This document shows positions 1-10,211 of a stretch of DNA of 64,000 bases, piece after piece. The stretch is from Fistulifera solaris (Eukaryota > Bacillariophyta > Bacillariophyceae > Naviculales > Stauroneidaceae), in NCBI GenBank assembly GCA_030295235.1, contig AP026144.1:806001-870000 (forward strand), in the 5' to 3' direction. The translations under genes and the position numbers were made by a program. Each line of letters starts with the position of its first letter. Position 1 is the first letter of the stretch. The notes beneath the pieces were generated by a model. The model ran no database searches and was not told where the DNA came from. It was given only the letters and a program-made list of their open reading frames with translations.

Positions 1-1331
<1,331 letters not shown>

Positions 1332-1646
1332 TTAAGGGCAACCACCACATTCGAGGCGACCCAGAATGCGGAGTGAGTTCGCAACGGCGTTGCGGATGGG
1401 GGTGTTTCTCCAGCAGCGTTCTTGAGGCTCGGAGATATAGGGAACACCGTAGTAGCAAACACGGTATTCGTCATCATTGAATCCGCAAGTGAAGCTTTCA
1501 CAGTTCTCCAAGACGACTCCCAGATCACGGGCGGGGCCGACCGCCGATAGATGCGACTTGTCTTCTTCGTTAGCGGTAACAGTGTGGCTGCTGAAGCCAA
1601 CCACAGCGAGAATCAAGGCGTAGCGGATGAAAGAGAAAGACTTCAT
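1332..1646 (-). CDS. Small secreted six-cysteine protein, copy 1
   Basis: A 104-residue protein of unknown function. I chose the ATG at 1646 because all three paralogs in this cluster begin with MKSF, although the frame stays open upstream to 1742. A hydrophobic signal peptide (about residues 2-25) is followed by a mature domain with the shared blocks LSAVGPARDLG, LENCESF, DEYRVCYYG, ISEPQE, CWRNTPIRNAVANSLR and GRLECG. Six cysteines suggest three disulfides in an extracellular or vacuolar protein. Copies lie at 3.2 and 4.4 kb on the same strand. I do not recognise the family. The array and small size suggest a clade-restricted secreted peptide, but nothing in the sequence shows what it acts on. 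Confidence 0.75.
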   Translation of the reverse strand: MKSFSFIRYALILAVVGFSSHTVTANEEDKSHLSAVGPARDLGVVLENCESFTCGFNDDEYRVCYYGVPYISEPQERCWRNTPIRNAVANSLRILGRLECGGCP

Positions 1647-3180
1647 GATAATCTTTTGTAGGAGTAAAGAGACTGTGTGAGCTGGTTTCGAAACGATTTG
1701 GAAGCGCTGTAAATAATTGTCTCGAACGATAATTTGTGTCAACCTCGGTCGACGTTTTCACAGGAAAAAGACCATTGGCCGCCGGGATGACGCATTACCC
1801 AAGACGCATGACCTTGTGGGCGTAAAAAAGTTGGCGGAGTTGTTAAAAGTTGATAGTGAACGTTCTTTACTACTGTAGAATTCAGGTAGTAAAACATGCT
1901 ACTCGGAGTACGTGAAAATATACTGAAATACGAAAACCTACTCTATTGAGATGACGCAGGTTAAAGGCCCAAACAGATACATACCCAACTTACTACGTGG
2001 TACTTAGACATTACACATGAAACATGAGACATGACACATGAGGTACGGGGTGGCGAGACTGCAATGTGCCGCTTGCGGTTTGTATAATTCGACAAATATC
2101 GATATTTGGGTTTTTGCGAACATAACAACGACATCCGCAAAATGCACCCATTCATGCGTAAAAAGCCTAAAAGCCGTCTGTCAGGCGTATGAATATCGGC
2201 AAATATCGATATTGAGAAAAATGGCTCTGCTAAAATACGCTATTATAGCGCGAATATCGATATTCGCTATCTGAGATTTGAAGGGTGTCGAACTATGACA
2301 ATTTGAGCACTGACAGCGAACCCCGAATCACGACCACGATCCACGATCCGTATCACGTGGTGAAACCTTGTAGAAAAAATGTAAAGAGGACGAAACTTGC
2401 CTTTTTGTGTAGTGTGTCGCGCTTACGGATTACTATGACGATTAGGTTCTTACTCCGTAACAGTATGGAACCTGGTCACAATAGACAACTGACGACAGGT
2501 GAGTCACGACTCCTCATGATCTTTTGAATGAGCCGACCTGGTCGGCTGCTAGAGCGCCAGCATTTGGAATGTAGCCTTAATCTTTATTAGTCGAATTGAT
2601 GATCGAAAACTTATGATGGATACGGATCACGATCAAAGATACGGATGATGGTGAAAACAAGACCCCTGTAGACTCGAGTTCAAAAGTACGCCTCAGATCT
2701 AAATCGAAACCCAGCAACTAGCCCGATTAATGAAGTCCGTCCTATGCTCCAAAGAATTTGCTGCCATTACGAGAAGTGGATAATACACTGGGGGCTTCCA
2801 TGTCTTATCTAACATTCGAATGTATCCAGCATTGATCGTCGTCGTGAAATCATCGGATCGTGTCTGCCGTCGCCCTCGTAGAGCAACGCCGAAGACGAAA
2901 CTACACGTTTACGAAAGTGCCTACGACAGTTTTAGGGAATGTGTATTGAAGTAGGTAGAGATTGCCATGTTTTTAAAGTCAACTACCACCAACAAAGCAA
3001 AAGAAATTAGAAAAATCATCCCAAGTATATGTTTCTGCAAGAACGAAACCGAAACAGGCTACCGCTATCAGGATTAACTAGAACTTTACACAACTCATCC
3101 GGCTCCAGTCCCCTCGACAGCTTTACCCTATGTTCCGTAGGCACAAATAATGTCCAACATCAATGCAGATTCCGAAGTTT
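1647..3180. other. Spacer between Cys-rich copies 1 and 2
   Basis: No convincing gene. It holds three palindromic AATATCGATATT elements (listed separately), a TACTCCGTA element at 2451-2459 and short acatga-type direct repeats near 2015-2040. Reading frames are short and without known motifs. Confidence 0.5.
2094..2267. repeat. Three spaced palindromes with core AATATCGATATT
   Basis: The 12-bp self-complementary core AATATCGATATT occurs at 2095-2106, 2202-2213 and 2253-2264. The first extends to a 14-bp palindrome (2094-2107) and the third to an 18-bp palindrome (2250-2267, GCG on the left and CGC on the right). Three copies in about 170 bp is far above chance for a 12-mer. They lie in the spacer of the Cys-rich array. 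They could be binding sites for a dimeric factor or part of a decayed repeat. Confidence 0.7.
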
Positions 3181-3484
3181 TTAGCAGAAACCGCATTCGA
3201 GACGCCCGAGGATGCGGAGAGAGTTAAGCAACAGCGTTGCGGATAGGGGTGTTTCTCCAGCAGATTTCTTGAGGCTCCGAGATATAAGGAATACCGTAGT
3301 AGCAGACACGGTATTCGTCATCGATGAATCCGCACGACAAATAGGTTTCGCAGTTTTCTAAGACGATTCCCAAGTCGCGGGCCGGGCCGACCGCCGACAA
3401 ATGCGGCTTGTCGTCGGTGGCCGCGGTCAAGGGGCTACTGGCCATGGCAGCCAAGGCGGGGAGGATAAACGAGAACGATTTCAT
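3181..3484 (-). pseudogene. Small secreted Cys-rich protein, copy 2, frameshifted C-terminus
   Basis: The open frame (3484 to 3224, 86 residues) has the MKSF signal peptide and matches copies 1 and 3 through NTPIRNAVA, then stops. Where the others read GTT GCG AAC, this copy has one extra base (GTTGCTTAAC), giving an immediate TAA. In the next frame the sequence continues as NSLRILGRLECGFC and ends at a stop at 3181-3183. The last two of the six conserved cysteines are therefore lost. The insertion does not lie in a long homopolymer. The rest is well preserved, so the break is recent or the truncated protein is still made. Confidence 0.7.
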
Positions 3485-4352
3485 GGCGTTTCTTTTGAGG
3501 CAGTAATAGCGAAGTGGGACGGGTTGTTACTTGTAGTGGATTCAGAGAAAGGAACCGGTGCAGATAATGAATATAGAAGAGGGGAGAGGAGCGAAAAAGC
3601 GATTTCCATGGAGCTGAATCTTTTCGGCTGTGATGTATGTGTGACGGTCGCATTCAACGGTAACTCCGACCCCCGCAATTTCCGTTCATCACCTCAAAAT
3701 TATTGAATATATTAGGTTTATGTGGTCAATCCACGAATCATTGAAAACTTTAGTCAATCTACTACACGACATCGACAACAGAAAGAATCTGATTGGTCAG
3801 ATCGTTTCAATTTCGGATTCCGATCAATTCCCTCGACATTTTCGCGAGAAACTCCTCATGCCATAGTAAGTCGTAAGTTGTAACATCCTTACTAGTCAGT
3901 CCTCAGTTAAAGTGATGTACTAACTATTGAGATGATGATTCATTGCGTTGTCTTACAGGCCTCCAGGTAAGCGACGAATGAGTAAGCATGCAAAGTCCAT
4001 GCTATCTCTGGAATACAGCCAATTGGCCGAGTCGTAGCGTCGTAATAAACGTGATCAAATCGAAAAATAGCAGTTCCTATCTGGTTGTTGCTAGCAAACC
4101 CTTCTTAGTCGTTAGCATCGCTTTCCAAAAGAACTCGGAACTGTGCCGATTTAAGTTAAAACATCGTCTTGGGTGTCGCCCACCCTGTAGACAAAACAAA
4201 GTGTCTATCATGTTGCCCCGCCAGCTTGTGGTCCTACTAAGTTCAAAAATAAATTAAAGTGAAATTCAGTCTCTCTACTAAAAGAAAACGATAACATCTT
4301 ACTCCATATCCATTTGGGGGGCCCCTTGTCGCTGTTTATTTAACTGGAGATT
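3485..4352. other. Spacer between Cys-rich copies 2 and 3
   Basis: No gene seen. Bases just upstream of the copy 2 ATG resemble those upstream of copy 1 (a tcttttg...agtaa block on the + strand), consistent with duplication of coding plus proximal 5' sequence. Confidence 0.45.
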
Positions 4353-4643
4353 TTAAGGACAGAAGCCGCATTCAAGGCGACCGAGAACACGGAGAGAGTT
4401 CGCAACAGCGTTGCGAATAGGGGTGTTTCTCCAGCAGATCTCCTGAGGCTCGGAGATGAAAGGAATACCGTAGTAGCAAACGCGGTATTCATCGTCACCG
4501 AAGCTGCAGCTGAAGCTCTCGCAATTCTCCAGCACAATTCCAAGGTCACGGGCGGGGCCGACCGATGATAGATGCGGCTTGTCTTCGTTGGCTGCGGTCA
4601 TAGCGAGAATCAAAGCAGTGCTGAGGATCGTGAACGACTTCAT
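4353..4643 (-). CDS. Small secreted six-cysteine protein, copy 3
   Basis: A 96-residue paralog of the 1332-1646 gene, with a signal peptide (MKSFTILSTALILAMTAA) and the same six cysteines in LENCESFSC, YRVCYYG, EICWR and LECGFCP. The start at 4643 matches the position of the start in the other copies. An upstream in-frame extension to 4763 is not supported by the paralogs. It is nearly identical to copy 2 in the conserved core and keeps the C-terminal cysteine pair that copy 2 has lost. Function unknown. Confidence 0.75.
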   Translation of the reverse strand: MKSFTILSTALILAMTAANEDKPHLSSVGPARDLGIVLENCESFSCSFGDDEYRVCYYGIPFISEPQEICWRNTPIRNAVANSLRVLGRLECGFCP

Positions 4644-5369
4644 GGTGTATGTTGGTTTAGGAAATAGATAGACGAGAAAGTCGGCTCGAAAAGACTGCTG
4701 CGAAGAAATTTGTGACTGCTGTGTGCGTATTCTCCGATTTCGAAAAAAAACACAATCCAACACTCCGCAGCGGTCGTAGCATTAAATGCTGAATGGATTT
4801 AATACTAAATAGGTAGTCGAGATGGACGATTTCGACGAAAAACGAGACAAAAACGATTTTTGTTGCCAAAGAAAAAGCGTTAAGACAAAAAAGCGGCGAA
4901 AACACGTTTTGTAGCTACAAACGAGGAAATTGAGAAATTGAGTCGTGAATTGACTCATTTTATTGGTGTGCGAGGTGCACGTTTCGTTGTTTCGTTATGC
5001 TTTATTGGAAATTCGATCGAATCGCCCAAAGAAACAAAGAATAATGAACAATGAATGCTCTCCATTCTCAATCTCTCCTTTCATCAGTCAGTAGCATGGT
5101 GTGTAAGATCAACAGAGAAAGATACTAAACATTAGGAACTGAAACGAAGGCTGAATCTCATGTCGGCCCACAATTTGTTTCTCAAAGCTTGATTCAAGAA
5201 AAAAAACTCACGATGAACGCTCTCCTGCCAATTCAGATCGCGCAAAACTTTTGGAACCTTATCGCCAACTTCATTCTTCAGCGGAGGCCGTAACACCCAA
5301 TCCTACTCCGAGTCCTTATTACAATCAAAATTCTGTAAAATCAACAAACGGAAAAGAACAATAGCTTGG
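4644..5369. other. Intergenic, no gene seen
   Basis: Between Cys-rich copy 3 and the decayed kinase copy. It is AT-rich with short frames only. I see no domain or RNA gene. Confidence 0.45.
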
Positions 5370-5883
5370 TCGACAAGTTGAATCACAAACTCCAAGAATA
5401 ACACTTCACCGAAAAAGAAAAATACTGGGTCACCATTGACCCGGCTCGGAGAAAACCACTTCCGCAATGACCATTGCGCATCGCATTAATACTCGTTGTG
5501 ACCGCAGTGTGGCGATCGTGATTCCCATGGACAGTTTTCATTGGGCGTGCGATGGTACAGTATGGTGGTCCGGATGCTTTACAGCGTCGCGGGGTAAATT
5601 ACACGAAATTTAAGAATACAGTTGCTCAGATTTGCCCACGTACAATCGCAAGGAATCCAATTTTTGTTGGTGGAAGGTTGGTACTTGTTGGTTGCATTTT
5701 CATTCAGATCGAACGTCTCTTGAATCGTCGATGACAAACATGGAGTTTTTCTAAAGCAGAACAATCAGGCAACGGACGCGAAGGCGCCGAGACACGTGTT
5801 TGATTCAGGACGTCAAAAACATGGACCTGGTCGAGCATTGTATCGAACGCGCTGATGAAGTCATTGTGACCATGTCTGATTAA
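5370..5883 (+). pseudogene. Decayed copy of the neighbouring P-loop kinase
   Basis: Translated fragments in shifting frames match the intact gene at 5928-6707 in the same order. DKLNHKLQE then EKEKYWVTI corresponds to its QLAHELWQR...KQYWVAI. A frameshifted P-loop follows, with GSEKTT in place of GSGKST. Then come VAIVIPMDSFHW for LVIPMDGYHY, QYGGPDALQRRG for KYGQEGLKRKG, GREGAETRV for GMEGARTRT, and DVKNMDLVEHCIERADEVI for DVPNMETIAYCRDCADVII, ending in TAATGA at 5881. The middle of the kinase is missing. Several stops and frameshifts and the lost P-loop glycine show a dead gene. It lies tail-to-tail with the intact gene, 44 bp apart. Confidence 0.8.
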
Positions 5884-5927
5884 TGAATCAATCGTTTTTC
5901 TATTATTCTTGATCGTTTACAAGTTTA

Positions 5928-6707
5928 TCATTTACATGCCTTCCGATGATAGACACGACACGCATTGTTCCCCGTCTCAATGATAACATCAGCACAGTCA
6001 CGACAATACGCAATTGTTTCCATGTTCGGGACATCATTGTACAGAGTCCGTGTTCGGGCTCCTTCCATCCCGTCTCCCCACAATTCACGTTTGAGGGAAT
6101 TCCACGTCCGAAACGCCCGTTGCACGACACGTTCAATTTGTTCGTCACGAGAAGGAACTTCCACCCACCATCGTTCGTCCCACAATTCCTGTAAGGGTGC
6201 CCATGCTGGATCACGCTCATGCAACAAATACAAGCCTTCCACGAGAATAATGCGATGGGTATTTGGATCGAAATGAATGGCGTTTGCAACGGGACGGGAT
6301 GCTTCGCGACTGTAATCTGGAAAATACATACTTTGCGTTATCGAATTATCATCTTTGGCATGTCGCAAATCTTGGACCAAAGTAGTAGTATCAAACGTAA
6401 ACGGAGCTCCCTTGCGTTTCAATCCTTCTTGGCCGTACTTTTCGACCAATAGTTCCTGCGAGTAATGATAACCATCCATGGGAATGACGAGACAACAATT
6501 CGGCTGGAAGGAATTCAAGAGAAGCGCTACTTCTCGAGCACAGGTACTTTTGCCCGATCCTGGACCTCCGGCAATGGCGACCCAATACTGTTTGGATGAT
6601 GATTCCGTATGATGATTCGCCCGTTGCCACAATTCGTGAGCCAATTGTTGCAGTGGCTGGTGTGTCTTTGTTGTTTCAGTAGGAGCTTCGTGTGCAGTTG
6701 CTGTCAT
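5928..6707 (-). CDS. P-loop kinase of the uridine kinase/phosphoribulokinase superfamily (YFH7-like)
   Basis: A 259-residue soluble protein. The Walker A motif GGPGSGKST lies at about residues 47-55, followed by the PMDGYHYS segment (about 76-83) and RKGAPFTFD, both typical of the PRK/URK superfamily. ILVEGLYLL is the beta strand before the lid, and the C-terminal YNDVPNMETI...ADVII block is characteristic of the YFH7/FrcK-type branch. It should phosphorylate a small hydroxylated substrate with ATP. The substrate cannot be read from the sequence. No targeting peptide is evident, which suggests the cytosol. It is divergent from the prolyl hydroxylase gene across a 607-bp spacer and convergent with its own decayed copy. 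Confidence 0.8.
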   Translation of the reverse strand: MTATAHEAPTETTKTHQPLQQLAHELWQRANHHTESSSKQYWVAIAGGPGSGKSTCAREVALLLNSFQPNCCLVIPMDGYHYSQELLVEKYGQEGLKRKGAPFTFDTTTLVQDLRHAKDDNSITQSMYFPDYSREASRPVANAIHFDPNTHRIILVEGLYLLHERDPAWAPLQELWDERWWVEVPSRDEQIERVVQRAFRTWNSLKRELWGDGMEGARTRTLYNDVPNMETIAYCRDCADVIIETGNNACRVYHRKACK

Positions 6708-7314
6708 GATTGTGATGATTGTGATTGATGATTCTTTGTTACAAAGTAACTCCAGTTTGTCGTCGATGTTTGTTTGTTGTTTTTTGTGAGACGATCCGCC
6801 GCGATGATGACTATTATTTCCTTGGTTTTCCTGTTTGCTTGTTTGTTTGTGTTCGTTGACGTTCTTATTATATCCCCGGAAAACACGGCATTTTCACAGA
6901 ACATGCCTTCGAAATGCATCCTCACTTATTACGCATATTGACTAGGAATACTCTTTTTTTGCAACGAATGATTTTTGAAAGGCGAATTAAGGATCTTTCG
7001 AAAGCGTTCGAGAATCTTCGAGAGGAATTAAAAATAGTAGTACCTGGTACCAGCAAAAATAATAATAAGCGTGCTCCTAGAGCTAGAGTTTTCAGTAGAG
7101 GCGACAATGCAATAAGGATATAGGATAAATAGACAAAAGAAGGAATCACGCTAAGACATTCACCGGTCATTTCCGTAGAACTACAGAACCCGGAGGCGTC
7201 CGAGCGGATGAGCCGGAGGCAAAACAACAAAACGCCATAATAAGAACGGCAACCCATTATTCTAGCCTTTGATTTTTTTGATGTTCCGTTCATTCATTAT
7301 TCTATCTTTTTCTC
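6708..7314. promoter_or_regulatory. Shared upstream region of divergent kinase and prolyl hydroxylase genes
   Basis: A 607-bp spacer between two divergent starts must hold both promoters and 5' UTRs. A reading frame on the minus strand (6922-7293) has no recognisable protein features and is not called. I could not assign a specific element. Confidence 0.4.
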
Positions 7315-8451
7315 ATGCATATCCCTCTCTGGTTGGTCCTTTTCATCGCAATTCTCGCCCCTAAAACCGAGGCATTGGTCGTGGGAGGAGGAGGAGGAGG
7401 GTTCGGGAAGACTTCGACGAAGAAACGTAACAGGAACAGCACGCCGAGGAGAAAACACGAGCGTGACGATGAATCCAATAAGTCATGGAATACAATCAAT
7501 AATAATAACAAGAAGAAGAAGAATAATAATGCACCCGTGCTAGACAAATGGGGATTACCGCCTCCGACTGTCGATGATATTTTCCCTCCGTTACCTCCCA
7601 ATACAGAATTGAAACCGGCGACGAAAACCAATTACACATTATCAGAAATACAAGCCTGTTTGCAGGAGTACATCGATTTACAATTGCATCGATCCTTTGA
7701 TGAACAAGGTACTGAAATCGTATCGACTACGAATACACAACAACAACGACTGATGCAATTGCACTTATTGCATGAATCACCTCCCGTATTACGCATTGAT
7801 CATTTCTTGTCACCTGACGAATGTCACGAATTGCAACAATTGGCTACCACTCCATGCGAAAACTGCGTCATCCGGGTCGAATCACCAACCTTCCCCGGAG
7901 CGGTGTCCCAACGCACCTCCACATCGTGGTTTGCACAGTACGCGGCTGTTCCACGATTTCTTGCCAAAGCGCACTTTCGTCTCCACATTCCTCTCGCACA
8001 CATGGAAGAACCGCAAATTGTACGATACCGTCCCCAACAATTGTTTTCGTGGCATTACGACGAAGTCACACCGCACGCCCTTCACAATGGTGGACAACGT
8101 CTCATGACGCTACTGGTGTATTTGAATACTTTAGAAAAAAGTGGGGGCACTTTATTTCGAGATTTGCGCAATTCTCAAAAAGAACCATTGTGTCTACAAC
8201 CACAACAAGGTTCCGCCTTAATTTTCTTTCCGGCATTTCAAGATGGCCGACCCGATGATCGGACCTTGCATCAAGGACAAGCTGTTGTTGCTGCCGACGG
8301 TGAAAAATGGATTGTCCAAATGTGGATTCATCAACACGACTATCAAGCGGCGTTACCGCCGGGGAATTTACAAATGTCCGCCATGGGTCCCATACAACAA
8401 GTCGCGCAACAGTATGGTTATGATATTGTGGAAGGCAGTAATGGATTGTAA
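7315..8451 (+). CDS. Prolyl 4-hydroxylase-type 2-oxoglutarate/Fe(II) dioxygenase, secretory
   Basis: A 378-residue protein with an N-terminal signal peptide (hydrophobic to about residue 21), then a Gly-, Asn- and Lys-rich linker to about residue 75. The C-terminal P4Hc domain begins near VLRIDHFLSPDECHEL. The iron ligands are visible as HYD (His247, Asp249) and His319 in RTLHQG, and Lys331 in GEKWIVQMW is the expected 2-oxoglutarate-binding residue. GGQRLMTLLVYLN and GGTLF are also family hallmarks. It probably hydroxylates proline in secreted or cell-wall glycoproteins in the ER/Golgi. It is intact and intronless. Confidence 0.9.
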   Translation: MHIPLWLVLFIAILAPKTEALVVGGGGGGFGKTSTKKRNRNSTPRRKHERDDESNKSWNTINNNNKKKKNNNAPVLDKWGLPPPTVDDIFPPLPPNTELKPATKTNYTLSEIQACLQEYIDLQLHRSFDEQGTEIVSTTNTQQQRLMQLHLLHESPPVLRIDHFLSPDECHELQQLATTPCENCVIRVESPTFPGAVSQRTSTSWFAQYAAVPRFLAKAHFRLHIPLAHMEEPQIVRYRPQQLFSWHYDEVTPHALHNGGQRLMTLLVYLNTLEKSGGTLFRDLRNSQKEPLCLQPQQGSALIFFPAFQDGRPDDRTLHQGQAVVAADGEKWIVQMWIHQHDYQAALPPGNLQMSAMGPIQQVAQQYGYDIVEGSNGL

Positions 8452-8527
8452 CGCTAATCAGTGGATTAGGACGAATTTGCTTTTGTCCTACCCCCTGGTC
8501 AATCACCCCATTGTCACCCAAAAAAGC

Positions 8528-8563
8528 CGTCGTGACAGACACGACGACGGGGGGGGGGGGGGG
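8528..8563. terminator. Hairpin plus poly-G run between convergent genes
   Basis: A 7-bp perfect stem (8528-8534 with 8540-8546) with a 5-base loop is followed by 15 consecutive G (8549-8563). It lies in the 190-bp gap between the convergent prolyl hydroxylase and peroxidase-like genes. It may help 3' end formation, or be a structured spacer. The G run length is uncertain, given homopolymer problems elsewhere. Confidence 0.35.
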
Positions 8564-8641
8564 CTTTGGTCACTAAAAGTATTTCAGAAAAGCATGCATG
8601 CCGTATAATACTGCTTATTATTGTTTGCTGTGTTTAAGTAT

Positions 8642-9921
8642 TTAAAAGAGATTCAAGTTATCATCATTCAAAGTCTTGCGGGATGGTTTCCCTCCCTTGA
8701 GTAAATTTTCGTACTTTCCTCCCGTATACACAGCACCTAATTTGGTGATGCTGTTGTAAGATAAATTCAAATCCTTGTTGAACGCAAGTACCGTGGACGC
8801 ATACTTTTGCAACGTGGTCGCTGCTGTGGGCAAACGATCGGCATCTTTCAACAAGCTCACGATCCAATCGTTATCATCCTTGGGCATCTTGACGAGCTCT
8901 TGAATGTACTTGTTAAAATTTCGTTCATTAATTTCATCGGCAGCCAAACGAGCCCCAAACCGCGATTCTTTCGTCCCGAAACTATCCGAAATGTACCATC
9001 CATCATCCGGATCTTGGTAATCCGGATCGGCTTCCAACGCCGCCTGTGCTTCCGCCTCGGCAATATCTTCATCCGACAAACGCTTAAATTCCGACATGCG
9101 TCCCATTTTGCCCCGCTCCCTGAATTTCGGCTTGGCCGATTGACGCCAGTCTTCGGTACTCCGTGCTTTTTCCACGCGTTCCAATGTGTACAGACCACAC
9201 AACAATGCAATAGTTTCACGATCCGACATGCCTGCCGAACGGAAAGTATCCAAGATGACATCTTTACTAACCGTCTTGCCATTGAACAGATCCAATGGCA
9301 AGGCCGCATTGACAGGAGCATTCTTGGGAGTATCCATTCGACCCAATTGCACTACTAAAATGGGTCCTCCCACCGATTCAATGGCTTCCGCACCCGCAAT
9401 CGCCACCGCATCGGGCAACGAAATGGCATTCTTTTGTCGCAAAAACTTTTCCGTTTCCAAAATGACGACGGCCGCTTTTTGCAAATTCGTCATGTACTCG
9501 TCACTGGCTGGTGCCTTTTGGCCGAGGACTTGAAAGAGAATGGTCCCATCGGGTCCATACTTGTCCGTTTTGGCTTGATACGACAAGCCATCTAACAAGC
9601 TGAGATGATAGAACGAAGGAGCCAAGGAAGGATTTTCCAATATCGCCCGACGGACTCGTTCTTTGACACTATCGACGGCACTGACGCGCAATTCTTGATC
9701 TCCGTACATGGCCGGATCGAAAAGACTTGTGCGTTGGCCTTGGTAGTAGCGATGAAAGCACCAACACCACCTCCACCGAAAATGCAACCATTGATCCAAT
9801 TACGACGCGATAGCATCGCATCGAGTTGTGTGGTGGATGTTTTTCGGGTCGTCGGCGACGGCGTAAAAGCACTCGCTGATGTTACAACGAGCAACCAAGT
9901 GTATTGCATAATCAATCTCAT
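8642..9921 (-). CDS. Thylakoid-lumen peroxidase-fold protein (TL29/APX4-like), frame break near N-terminus
   Basis: About 426 residues in two frames. The start at 9921 gives a signal peptide ending in ASAFTP, the diatom plastid bipartite motif. Then come SRRNWINGC plus a hydrophobic stretch ending ATTKANA, a twin-arginine lumen signal with an AxA site. The body is in the next frame from about 9720. One base missing in the AAAA run at 9720-9723 would join them as AQVFFDPAMYG. The body resembles class I haem peroxidases (SLPDAVAIAGAEAIESVGGP, QLGRMD, FRSAGMSDRETIALLCGLYTLERVEKARS). The proximal His of the usual GGHTLG is replaced (GLYTLE) and the distal Arg/His segment is not kept. It is therefore probably non-catalytic, like plant TL29. 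Confidence 0.75.
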
Positions 9922-10211
9922 GATGCTATGTTAAACGTCTCTCTTACAATGATACTATGAGTGGTCTTCTCTCACTCTTGAAGGAAATAACCAACAAACA
10001 AAGAAGAGAAAATGCCAGCTGCTTTATGCCATGTCAGAAAGGTTGTGACACAGACACAAAAATCGGATTTTCGTTCGAGCTTTTTGGGAGTGACATGACA
10101 TTGACATGCCGACGACTGACGTAGCGAAGTGGCGTGACTCGCAACTCGTGATTCATAAGCTAGACGCACGACACTACGGACTAAGAATTATCAATCACTC
10201 ATTTTAGTGTT

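Noticed and set aside
1647-1742. Upstream in-frame extension of Cys-rich copy 1
   Set aside because: All three copies share the MKSF start, and the extension is not a signal peptide.
6922-7293. 123-residue minus-strand frame in the divergent spacer
   Set aside because: It starts 21 bases from the start of the prolyl hydroxylase gene on the other strand, has no recognisable features, and sits where promoters are expected.
9700-9800. Short intron to explain the peroxidase-like frame change
   Set aside because: No GT-AG pair of realistic length keeps the lumen signal and the body in one frame; one base at the AAAA run does.
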